11,932 nt of DNA, taken from contig PFWQ01000094.1 in NCBI GenBank assembly GCA_002791215.1, positions 1 through 11,932 on the forward strand. The letters run 5' to 3'. Both the position numbers and the translations under genes were made by a program. Positions 1 through 6,209 of the stretch are shown here, in pieces. Below the pieces are notes generated by a model. The model did not search any database and was not told where the DNA came from. It worked only from the letters and a program-made list of their open reading frames with translations. Position 1 is the first letter of the stretch, and each line of letters starts with the position of its first letter. The stretch is from a candidate division SR1 bacterium CG_4_9_14_3_um_filter_40_9 (GTDB lineage: Bacteria; Patescibacteriota; Gracilibacteria; Absconditabacterales; Absconditicoccaceae).

Positions 1-75
1 TCTGTTTTCTTGCACGTATATAATTTTCTATGATTTAATTGCAATTCTAATGGTTAAAGGGTGAAGACGTATTAC

Positions 76-105
76 TTGACATTTCTTCACAAATCATTAT
101 ATATA
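76..105 (+). promoter_or_regulatory. Sigma70-type promoter
   Basis: A perfect -35 box TTGACA lies at 76-81. TATATA follows at 98-103 (16-base spacer) or 100-105 (18-base spacer). Transcription would begin near 110, about 50 bases before the ATG at 165, so it would drive the small membrane-anchored protein. The boxes are read directly; activity is inferred. Confidence 0.6.
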
Positions 106-164
106 GAACATAAATAAAAGTGCTAATCCCTGAACGTAAGGGAAAATATAAAAATATTATAATT

Positions 165-596
165 ATGAAAACACAAAACATTTTTTTAGGCTTTATCACC
201 CTGATTCTTGTAGCCATATTTGTTGTGCTTGTTGTTATAGAGAGCAATAGCAAACTCCCTAAAGGGGTTGGAGAAAAAATCGTAGTTCAGTCCGATGATA
301 AAAATGTTGTTGAAATGGCTGTAATTACAATTGATTCTTTGAAAGGAGAATATGAAAAAAAGGAAGCGGAGATTAACTCATGGCCGGTGAAAACTTCTTC
401 TCAAAAGATAGAAAGAGATTATCTTTTGCGTCTGTGCACACGGAATATTAAACTTTGTGAAGCAGAAAAAGAAGAGCTTTCAAGCCCAATGCTGACTGTT
501 GAGAGAGTCAAATGGATTGTAGAATTTGAAAAATGTGGTTCGGATACTTTAGATTCACAAATTAAGAAATCACAAGCTATCTACAATAACTTATAA
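165..596 (+). CDS. Hypothetical membrane-anchored protein
   Basis: This 143-residue protein has a short N-terminal MKTQN, then one strongly hydrophobic segment (about residues 6-26), then a charged, mostly helical domain rich in Lys and Glu. It looks like a signal-anchored or secreted protein with the domain outside the membrane. Four cysteines lie in the domain, including a CT.NIKLC segment. I recognise no family. ATG 165 is preferred because it directly precedes the hydrophobic segment; an in-frame GTG at 120 would add 15 residues but sits only about 10 bases after the predicted transcription start. It contains no UGA codon: all five glycines use GGN, unlike most neighbours. One CGG lies in the CT-NIKL segment. 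It has its own promoter and terminator and is one of only two plus-strand genes here. Confidence 0.75.
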   Translation: MKTQNIFLGFITLILVAIFVVLVVIESNSKLPKGVGEKIVVQSDDKNVVEMAVITIDSLKGEYEKKEAEINSWPVKTSSQKIERDYLLRLCTRNIKLCEAEKEELSSPMLTVERVKWIVEFEKCGSDTLDSQIKKSQAIYNNL

Positions 597-613
597 CTAT
601 TCTATTTATGAAT

Positions 614-650
614 AAGGGGAGTCAACTGTTTACGATTCTCTCCTTTTTTT
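614..650 (+). terminator. Rho-independent terminator
   Basis: AAGGGGAG (614-621) pairs with CTCTCCTT (638-645) as eight base pairs with one G-U, around a 16-base loop, and runs into a T tract ending at 650. It closes the plus-strand hypothetical gene. The T tract touches the stop codon of the convergent recombinase gene (649-651). On the minus strand the hairpin lacks a U tract, so it is probably one-way. Confidence 0.7.
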
Positions 651-1545
651 ATTCTTCTTCTAACAAATCATGGACCTTCTGGAGGTGCCTATCGTCGACG
701 TGAGTATAAATCTGTGTGGTCGTGATAGAGGCATGGCCGAGAAGTGTCTGTACCGCTCTGATGTCGGCTCATTTTTTGATCAAACTTGTAGCGAAGCTAT
801 GTCTGAGCGTATGTGGAGAAACTTTTTTATTTATTCCTACGAGTTTTGCATATTTTCTGACAAGATCTTCGATAGCATTTCTGCTGAGATGGTCACCGAG
901 GCCGTTCGCTGATAGACTGATAAATAAGTATGGAGAATTATCTGTTCTTGTTTTGAGATATTCGTTGAGTTTTTCTCTGGCATTTTTGGTCGTGAAGATT
1001 GCTCTGATTTTGGACCCCTTACCCACTACGGAAAATTGTTTGCTGTCGATGTGGATATCTTTCCTTTGTAGGTTGATAAGCTCCGAAACTCTCAGTCCGG
1101 TGCTGTACAAGAATTGTATTATTGCTTCGTCTCTGATCAGCTTGAATCTGTTTTTGGTGAATTGGGCTGGAGCTAAGAGAATTTTTTCTACTTCTTCGTC
1201 GTCGAGATAATTCACTTCTCTCGGTGGGATTTTGGCGAGTTCGAGCTTGTTTGGTGAGATACAGTCGATGTCGTTTTTGAGTAAAAATTTGAGGAATGCC
1301 CTGATGGCAACGATGTGATAGTTGATGGTTTTGACGCTGAGATTGTTTTCGTGAAGCGCCATTCTGTATTCAAGAAGTTGCATACGATTGAGCTTCAAAA
1401 CGTTCACATCTCCTACATATTCAATGAGTCTATTGAGTCGTAATGTATAATTTTCTATGGTTTTGGGACTAACATTTTTTTCATATTTCAGATAAAAAAT
1501 AAACTTATCTACGAGCGCAGATAAGTTATTACTGAATTTTTTTCA
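649..1545 (-). CDS. XerC/XerD-type tyrosine recombinase
   Basis: This 298-residue protein (UGA read as Gly) is a site-specific tyrosine recombinase of the XerC/XerD/integrase group, which in most bacteria resolves chromosome dimers at dif. It has an N-terminal SAM-like DNA-binding domain (about 1-95) and a C-terminal catalytic domain. The catalytic set is complete: R152 in TGLRVSEL, K176 in VGKGSK, H245 and R248 in HTLRHSF, H271 in LLGHASI and nucleophile Y280 in QIYTHV. H271 and Y280 lie beyond the single UGA (769-771, G259), so a standard-code reading gives an inactive protein. The start is ATG 1545, ten bases after the upstream stop and with a complete SAM-like domain. One CGA (1438-1440) falls in NYTL-LNRL, where related recombinases often have an aromatic residue. 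It is probably cotranscribed with the 534-residue protein. No phage genes or att sites are visible, so a housekeeping role is likelier than a mobile one. Confidence 0.95.
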
Positions 1546-1555
1546 TTGGAAAAAA

Positions 1556-3160
1556 TTAGACCCCTGGGATGATTGAGTTTTGAGAATCTTGTGACGTTGT
1601 TGAGCCTGAGTTGTCTCGGTTGATGTCTTGGATCATGCCTGATGTTGTATCGTTTTCTCAACTTGTTGACGCGTCTGTTTCTTCAGGTATCATTGTTGGT
1701 TCTGTTGTTGTATCAATGCCATTATATGAAAGCGTAGTGAGTTGATGTAAATATACAGAAAATTGTGCAAGGTATCAATCTATTTTAGCATTATCTATTT
1801 GCTCCTTGTTTTCAATACCTAGAATGAATCAATCCGCTTTTTTGGATATATAGGTTCAATATTTGATCATGATCTTGTCATTGATCTTTTTTCCGAGTTC
1901 GATGAATGTTTTCGCTTCATCAGAGAATTTCTTGAGTTGCGCGAGTTGTTGGTTTGTCAGTGCAGGATTGCCATTACTCCCTGTCAGTACATCTTGCAAA
2001 TCTGCGAATCCGTCGAAGCCTGGCGTGGAAAGGTCTCCCGTAAGAAGTCATCAGGTCTGTAAAGTCGAAAGTCATCAGGTCGAAAGTCATCAAGTCTGTC
2101 AGATTTCTTCTATTTGTCCCGTTGCTTCAAGCATATTCTCCAATCAGGTAGTTTCTGTGATTGCTACATCTCCTCAGAATAAGGATGTAACGTTTGCTTT
2201 CATATTTTGATATTCTAGTGGATACATGGTTGCAAGCACATACGCTGCGACTCATCCCAGAGCTAGAAGAATCAGGAATGTTTTCATACTTTTTTTATGT
2301 TTTGGCGGTAGTGGATTATCTGCTGTCACGGTAGGCATTGTGTTTGCTATCTGAATCGTTGGCGTGATAATAGGGTTTGCTATCGGTGGCAGCACTGTCT
2401 GAAATGTTGACCCAGGCACTGATTGTGGAATTATTTCTGCAGATACTTGTGGGGCTATTTCAACTACTGGCTGTTGATGTATTGGATTGATGACTGCAGG
2501 CGCGATTACTTCGTTCACTACTGGCGTACTTGGAGTTCATAGTAATGAATCCAAATCCATACTTACAGGCGCTGGAGCTTCTTCAACCACTGGTTTTACT
2601 TCTTCAACCACTGGTGCGTTTACTGTTTCTCCTGTACTATTTGTATTTGCTGTACTTGTTAATTCATCAATGATTTTTTGATCTTCCTTGAGAGAAGTCG
2701 TTGGTAGATTCGTTTCCATTACTGCAGGCGTGTTTTCTACTCTTACTACAATTTCTTGTTTTGTCGTAGCTTCTGGTGCATTTACTGTTTCGACCTTTTC
2801 CAGCTGAGCTGTACCATTATCTTCGATTTTGGCTTCTACGATTTTATCTTCTTTTGCAAGTCGATCATCTTTTGCGGGTGCAGCTTCAACCACTGTTGAA
2901 GCAGGGCTTCCTTCGGTCGCTACTGGAGCTGGTTCTTGTATAATTGTTATTGCTCTGGTAGATACTGCATTAACTTCAGGATTTTGAACATTTGTCTCTG
3001 GTTTCTGAACATCAGAAAAATCTATATTGAGATCTGTCGTAGTAGCTGGTGCTTCAGGGATCTTGATATCGTCAAAATTGAGATTCAGATTTGTATCTGT
3101 TCCTGTGGTTTGTGCTTTTGGTTGAGATGCAAGATCTTGCGTCTGTACAGTGTCTGCCAT
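1556..3160 (-). CDS. Single-pass membrane protein of unknown function
   Basis: Read with UGA as Gly, this is one 534-residue ORF containing 15 UGA codons; the standard code gives only pieces of at most about 200 codons. Residues 1-285 are acidic, low in complexity and rich in Ala, Pro, Thr and Val (for example PVVEEVKPVVEEAPAPV). A basic stretch KHKKSMK (about 287-293) precedes one transmembrane segment (about 294-313, FLILLALGGVAAYVLA). By the positive-inside rule the long N-terminal part is cytoplasmic. Beyond the membrane lie Gly-rich repeats (TGGLSTGGLST), a helical region and a Ser/Thr/Asn-rich tail ending IIPGV. Codon phase and composition are continuous to the TAA at 1556-1558. The start is the ATG (MADTVQ) about 90 bases after a consensus promoter. 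I do not recognise the family; size and layout suggest an envelope or scaffold protein, which is speculation. It sits ten bases upstream of the recombinase gene in the same apparent operon. Confidence 0.85.
2045..2098. repeat. Intragenic 15-base repeats encoding GGLST units
   Basis: Two adjacent 15-base units (2065-2079 and 2080-2094, differing at one base) and a partial copy near 2045-2056 lie inside the membrane-protein gene. Read on the minus strand they encode LST-GG units, with each Gly-Gly written as tandem UGA-UGA (2048-2053, 2072-2077, 2087-2092). This is a local expansion within a coding region, not a mobile element. Confidence 0.75.
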
Positions 3161-3194
3161 CTTTGTTGGCTGAAGTGTTAAAACGATAAAGCGC

Positions 3195-3247
3195 TTAAAC
3201 GTTTAGTCCCCGCAGCAAGTTACGGGGCAAGCTGTTTAGTCGTTTAA
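3195..3247 (-). promoter_or_regulatory. Structured 5' leader with GC-rich hairpin
   Basis: Between the promoter and the ATG at 3160 the transcript can fold. TTAAACG (3195-3201) pairs with CGTTTAA (3241-3247), enclosing CCCCG (3208-3212) paired with CGGGG (3223-3227). Two exact 7-base direct repeats, GTTTAGT at 3201-3207 and 3234-3240, flank the GC-rich core. The core resembles a palindrome also found inside tex and the primase gene, so it may be an inserted element. It matches no riboswitch class that I recognise. Confidence 0.5.
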
Positions 3248-3255
3248 TTTTCTTA

Positions 3256-3284
3256 ATTATAATCCAAATCGTTGATTTTGTCAA
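3256..3284 (-). promoter_or_regulatory. Consensus sigma70 promoter
   Basis: On the minus strand this is a perfect -35 TTGACA (plus-strand 3279-3284) and a perfect -10 TATAAT (plus-strand 3256-3261) separated by exactly 17 bases. Transcription would begin near 3249, giving a leader of about 90 bases before the membrane-protein and recombinase genes. The -35 box overlaps the T tract of the comFC terminator, so the two units abut without wasted sequence. Confidence 0.85.
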
Positions 3285-3303
3285 AAAAAGTGCCCTTCGG
3301 CAC
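3283..3303 (-). terminator. Rho-independent terminator of comFC
   Basis: On the minus strand GTGCC-GAAG-GGCAC (plus-strand 3290-3303) forms a five-base-pair GC-rich hairpin with a tetraloop, followed directly by seven U residues (plus-strand 3283-3289). It lies about 40 bases after the comFC stop. The end of its U tract doubles as the start of the next promoter's -35 box. Confidence 0.75.
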
Positions 3304-3344
3304 AGCATTTCCTTGCCTTTTTGCGAAATTGTGATGTTGTAGGT

Positions 3345-4031
3345 CTATTTATTGTTTCTTGCCAGCACCGCTCATCGAATTTTTACTTTTGGAAACTGGG
3401 ATTTGATGGTTTTGGCGAGTTCGTTGATGGTGGATCAGGTCGTGGTTACGTCATCCACGATTAGAATGGTGTCAGATTCTCATATTTTTTGCGCATCTAT
3501 TTGAAAGGCGTTTTCGAGATTTGAGAGTCTTTGACTTCTATTCAGGCCTGCTTGTGTATGTGTTGAGCGTGTTTTTTTGGCGGTATATATCCACGGAAGT
3601 CAGATTTTTTCTGAAAGTCTCTGAGCAAGGACTTTGGACTGATTGTAACCCTTAATGCAATAATGACGGAATCGGTGGCTTGGCACGTAGGAAATTTTGA
3701 ATTTTTCCGACAATGCCTTATTTGTAGAAATCGCTAGTGCCAACCTGTCGGTTAGAAAGTTGGCGACGTCGGATTTGTGGTAATATTTGAGTTGAAGGAT
3801 GAGTTTTTTGATAAGGTTTTGATAAGAAAAAACGACAATCAGTCATTCTAGGTAGTGGGATCTGTCGGTTTTACAATTGAGGCATGTTTTATAATCAGCA
3901 GAAAATTTATGGCAGTAGGGGCAGATTTCGGGGTGCGGTGTTAGGAGTTTTTTGCAAGATTTGCATAAATAATCGCCTGGTAGGTGGCAATTGATGCAAG
4001 TTCTGGGGAAGAAGAAATTGATTACGAGCAT
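3345..4031 (-). CDS. comFC: ComFC-like phosphoribosyltransferase protein
   Basis: This 228-residue ComF-family protein is linked to DNA uptake in naturally competent bacteria and is also found more widely. The N-terminus is a zinc-binding module with four CxxC pairs (C12/C15, C23/C26, C37/C40, C50/C53). A type I phosphoribosyltransferase fold follows, with a LKYYHKSD segment (near 78-85), the KGYNQS motif (near 127-132) and the PRPP loop DDVTTTGST (193-201). The Gly of TTTG (G199) is a UGA (3435-3437). Five UGA codons are read as Gly (G63, G144, G184, G199, G220). Two CGA codons (3672-3674, residue 120; 3375-3377, residue 219) fall in PSH-FRHY and VKI-GAVLAR; relatives as I recall them often have Trp or another aromatic at both. 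ATG 4031 places the Cys module at the usual distance from the N-terminus. A separate terminator follows. Confidence 0.93.
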
Positions 4032-4033
4032 GG

Positions 4034-4049
4034 ATTCTTGTATAAGAAT
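4034..4049. repeat. 6-bp palindrome next to the comFC start
   Basis: ATTCTT-GTAT-AAGAAT is a perfect inverted repeat two bases upstream of the comFC ATG. It could be an operator, or a small hairpin at the ribosome-binding position of the mRNA. It is short and AT-rich, so chance cannot be excluded. Confidence 0.35.
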
Positions 4050-4092
4050 AAATTTTCTTTTCTATCGCGATGCCTGCGGCGCGCTTCGCAGA

Positions 4093-4122
4093 CTGACTTT
4101 CCCTCATTGCCGGGAAAGTCAG
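4093..4122. repeat. Perfect 11-bp inverted repeat
   Basis: CTGACTTTCCC (4093-4103) and GGGAAAGTCAG (4112-4122) are perfect complements around an eight-base loop (TCATTGCC). No U tract follows on either strand, so this is not a classical terminator. It lies inside the GC-richer island of the comFC upstream region and looks like a dispersed palindromic repeat. Confidence 0.65.
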
Positions 4123-4255
4123 CAAAGGGGCTAGTTCTTTGCCAGACTCGCTGGTACGTTCAGATTGCTTTTCTTGAATGTAATCCAGCTCAAACAATTG
4201 GCAAGAACCAAAGGCGTTGACTGCATTTTCGGTCGTTTCCTTTTTAATTTTTTTT

Positions 4256-4277
4256 AAAAAAATGAGCTACATGCTCA
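4256..4277 (-). terminator. Weak terminator-like hairpin
   Basis: On the minus strand TGAGC-ATGTA-GCTCA (plus-strand 4263-4277) is followed by seven U residues (plus-strand 4256-4262). The stem is only five base pairs. It may act as a back-up to the stronger terminator just upstream at 4333-4384. Confidence 0.35.
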
Positions 4278-4332
4278 CGATTTATATTTTTGTGAATTGA
4301 AAAAAATGGAAAAAGTAGGAAAAAAGTAGGAC

Positions 4333-4384
4333 AAAAAAACGACCAGATTGCCACGCTTTGCTCGTAATGACGAATGGTCGTTTT
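4333..4384 (-). terminator. Terminator with repeat-like loop
   Basis: On the minus strand AAAACGACCA (plus-strand 4375-4384) pairs perfectly with TGGTCGTTTT (plus-strand 4336-4345) and the T tract continues to 4333. It lies 23 bases after the stop of the 4408-5085 gene. The 29-base loop reads GTCATTACGAGC...GTGGCAATC, which resembles the short GTCATTGCGAGC-type interspersed repeat seen in many bacterial genomes, from memory. Confidence 0.7.
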
Positions 4385-4407
4385 CTGTGAAAATATTTGT
4401 GTCTGAT

Positions 4408-5085
4408 TTATTTCTTTATGATGGCTTCGATGGCTGCAAATCCGCCTTCTTCTTTGTCGTTTACCAAGATGTACAATTCGTCACCTGGCTTACCTTTGAA
4501 GAAGGTTACGGCTGCCTGATTGAGGAAATAATTTTTTCCTTCATCAGTGACCGCAATGAATTTATTATCATCAGTTCTAGAAAGTGTAGCTCTGATATGT
4601 TTCCTTTCCACTGGTTGAATCAATTTGTAGATGAATTTTCCATCTTCCATAATTTTCAACTTGAGGATATCGCCTGGTACCAACTTGGTTTTACTAGAGT
4701 AGTTCAATGGCACTGGGTATTTCTTCTGATCTGCACCGACCATGAAGTATCCATCGAATTTTCCTTCAATTACTTCCATATTCTCTTCATTGTAGGACTT
4801 CAAATCGCCGGTTCCCATCACTTCTTTGATCTCTGATTCGAGTGCATTCAAGAAGTCAGGATTTTCTGGATCGAATTTCGCTAATTGCGCTAAGATCAGC
4901 TTCATCCTTTTGAGTTCGCTTTCAATCGTACCTACGACATTTTGGATAAATCATACCATCTGCGCATGTTTTTGCATGATTTCCTCTTTTGGAATTTTTT
5001 TTGCTGCTGGCTTTGTAGCTGTTTTCTTTTCCAACTGTGCTGGGCCGTGGTCAACAGGCTTAGCTGCTGCTTTTGTTTCTGCCAT
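4408..5085 (-). CDS. Conserved-looking hypothetical protein
   Basis: This 225-residue protein has three visible parts. An Ala/Lys/Pro-rich, probably disordered N-terminus (1-38) is followed by an amphipathic helical stretch (about 39-78) containing the single UGA-encoded Gly (G45, 4951-4953). The last part is a globular, probably beta-rich domain (about 93-225) with segments such as KKYPVPLNYSSKTKLVPGD, ERKHIRATL and FFKGKPGDELYILV. I have an impression of similar proteins of unknown function in other candidate-phyla bacteria, but cannot name a family. There is no signal peptide or membrane segment, so it is probably cytoplasmic. The start is the ATG at 5085 (MAETKAAAKP), which resembles the start of the 534-residue protein. 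An ATG at 5181 is in frame but only about 18 bases after the predicted transcription start, and would make the leader hairpins coding. It has its own promoter and terminator. Confidence 0.85.
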
Positions 5086-5199
5086 TTTTGTTTTTGTAAG
5101 GATTAAAAGTTTTTTTTGTTTGTATTTGCTTAGTTCAATTATCCTAAAGGATAATTTCGACATCGTAAAAGCTTTCGACAATTCTCAAACTTTTACTGT
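5086..5199 (-). promoter_or_regulatory. 5' leader with two hairpins
   Basis: The roughly 114-base untranslated leader contains AATTATCC-TAAA-GGATAATT (5137-5156, eight perfect base pairs). Nearer the 5' end GTAAAAG (5165-5171) pairs with CTTTTAC (5190-5196) around an 18-base loop. Neither hairpin has a U tract, so attenuation by termination is unlikely; effects on mRNA stability or on protein binding are possible. It matches no known leader class that I recognise. Confidence 0.45.
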
Positions 5200-5205
5200 G
5201 TTTCA

Positions 5206-5233
5206 ATTATAAGGGTTTTTAAAAAATATGCAA
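5206..5233 (-). promoter_or_regulatory. Sigma70-type promoter
   Basis: On the minus strand TTGCAT (plus-strand 5228-5233), a 16-base spacer and a perfect TATAAT (plus-strand 5206-5211) lie between the tRNA-Arg terminator and the structured leader. It would start transcription near 5199 for the hypothetical gene ending at 4408. Confidence 0.65.
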
Positions 5234-5251
5234 AAGTTTCTTTAGAAAAAC

Positions 5252-5278
5252 AAAAAATCTGATTTTAGCCAGACTTTT
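5252..5278 (-). terminator. Terminator after tRNA-Arg
   Basis: On the minus strand AAAAGTCTG (plus-strand 5270-5278) pairs with CAGATTTTTT (plus-strand 5252-5261) through nine base pairs including one G-U, around an eight-base loop, and ends in a T tract. It lies 12 bases after the tRNA 3' end and closes the phosphoesterase/tRNA-Arg unit. Confidence 0.7.
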
Positions 5279-5290
5279 ATGTTTATTTCT

Positions 5291-5362
5291 TGACCCGACC
5301 CGGAGTCGAACCGGGGTTCCAACCTTCGCAGGGTTGTGTCCTATCCACTAAACGACCGGATC
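5291..5362 (-). tRNA. tRNA-Arg (anticodon GCG)
   Basis: This is a complete 72-base cloverleaf. Acceptor GATCCGG pairs with TCGGGTC (two G-U pairs), with discriminator A. The anticodon stem is CAACC/GGTTG with loop CTGCGAA, and the T arm is CCCGG-TTCGACT-CCGGG. U33 fixes the anticodon as GCG (plus-strand 5327-5329), reading CGC and CGU. Most bacteria use an ACG anticodon (inosine) that also reads CGA; a G34 version cannot, which fits CGA no longer meaning Arg here. CCA is not encoded. It lies 45 bases downstream of the phosphoesterase stop on the same strand, with its own terminator. Confidence 0.93.
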
Positions 5363-5407
5363 AAAGTGGTTGGAGAATATGTATTTGTCAGTGTATTTCA
5401 ATGGTGA

Positions 5408-6094
5408 TTACTTCGTATAGAGTATTTTCCGATTCCCTTTGCTGTCTTCTGTAAGCGCTGAGCAGGTTTCAGTCCGATTGCCAGAATTGAGGTAGTAGAT
5501 GCCCTTTATCATCTTGTTTGTTGGGTCGTGAATATGGCCGCAGATGATTCCATCCACTTTCTTTTTTTTGGCGTAAGCGACTGCATTATGGATGAAGCGT
5601 GTTTTCTGATTCGTGAAAAATGCATATGTATCTTTCAGAATATGAGAAATTGCATACTTAGTACCCAGGCTCCTATCAACTCGTCCGAAAAAGGTGTCTA
5701 TGAAGAATAGGCTTATCGTAAATGCGTTTGGCTTACGTAATTCTTTTTCAAAGTTGTCTCCATGGCAGATGAGATATTTCTTTTTATGTGAAGTAATAAT
5801 AATCTCTTGCTGAATATTCTCCCATGACGCATGGTTGCCTATGGTTTCATGATTCCCTCTGAGATATACGATCTGTGCTTTGTTCTTGTCACAAATGGCC
5901 CTTATATTTTTGAACACTGTTTCATATTCCGTTTGTCGTTTTCAGAAATATTTGATATATCGATTGTCGATGATGTCTCAGTTAAGTATTAATGTATCGC
6001 ATGGATTTTTTCCCAAGAATTTCAAAAGTTTCTGAGGTTGGGCATCAGGTGTTCAGACGTGAAGATCTGAGATGATGATGGTTTTTCGTTTCAT
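5408..6094 (-). CDS. LpxH-like calcineurin-type phosphoesterase
   Basis: This 228-residue metallophosphoesterase resembles UDP-2,3-diacylglucosamine diphosphatases of the LpxH-like group. The metal ligands are in order: D10 and H12 (SDLH), D40 (NGDIID), N81 (GNHE), H111 (CHGD), H187 and H189 (GHIH). Three UGA codons give G14, G39 of the GD motif and G51; under the standard code the first two ligand motifs are lost. Five codons are CGA/CGG. CGA at 5960-5962 (residue 45, GDIIDN-Y), CGA at 5936-5938 (53, GK-QTEYETV) and CGG at 5474-5476 (207, GN-TETCSAL) fall where relatives as I recall them carry Trp (GDIIDxW, KW...H..V, GDWVESCTAL). The others are residues 3 and 222. ATG 6094 is chosen; an in-frame ATG at 6106 would add four residues. 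True lipid A synthesis is unproven in such reduced genomes, so the substrate is uncertain. It diverges from tex. Confidence 0.92.
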
Positions 6095-6209
6095 GCTTGT
6101 ATTCATATTTTAAATCATGCCTAAAATGTATATTTTTCTAATCTGGTTGCAATGGTGATTGATTTTGATACATTGGGTTTCACTAGATTTACATCATGCA
6201 TAAAAAATT

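Larger units (their letters stand above)
4032..4407. other. Gene-free palindrome-rich intergenic region
   Basis: These 376 bases hold no gene that I can support. From the comFC side they contain a short palindrome (4034-4049), an 11-base-pair hairpin (4093-4122), an A/T tract with a small terminator-like hairpin (4256-4277) and a strong terminator hairpin with a repeat-like loop (4333-4384). The minus strand keeps one frame open from about 4266 into comFC (stop at 3907). That frame has no ATG, overlaps comFC out of frame and has peptide content dictated by the hairpins, so I read it as a shadow. Base composition around 4060-4150 is more GC-rich than its flanks, suggesting an inserted repeat. 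A comFC promoter should be near 4035-4090, but I see no convincing one. Confidence 0.5.

Noticed and set aside
716..1210. Plus-strand ORF of 164 codons
   Set aside because: It lies wholly opposite the XerC/D recombinase gene, whose catalytic motifs are unmistakable.
2045..2098. Possible CRISPR-like short repeats
   Set aside because: Units are 15 bases without spacers, are in frame and encode a glycine-rich repeat inside a gene.
1863..2210. Plus-strand ORF with a signal-peptide-like start
   Set aside because: It is antisense to the continuous 534-residue minus-strand gene, and its repetitive content mirrors the repeats of that gene.
3907..4197. Minus-strand ORF upstream of and overlapping comFC
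   Set aside because: It has no ATG, overlaps the zinc module of ComFC in another frame, and the rest is dictated by intergenic palindromes.
4348..4836. Plus-strand ORF of 162 codons
   Set aside because: It is antisense to the minus-strand gene at 4408-5085, which has its own promoter, terminator and more plausible protein composition.
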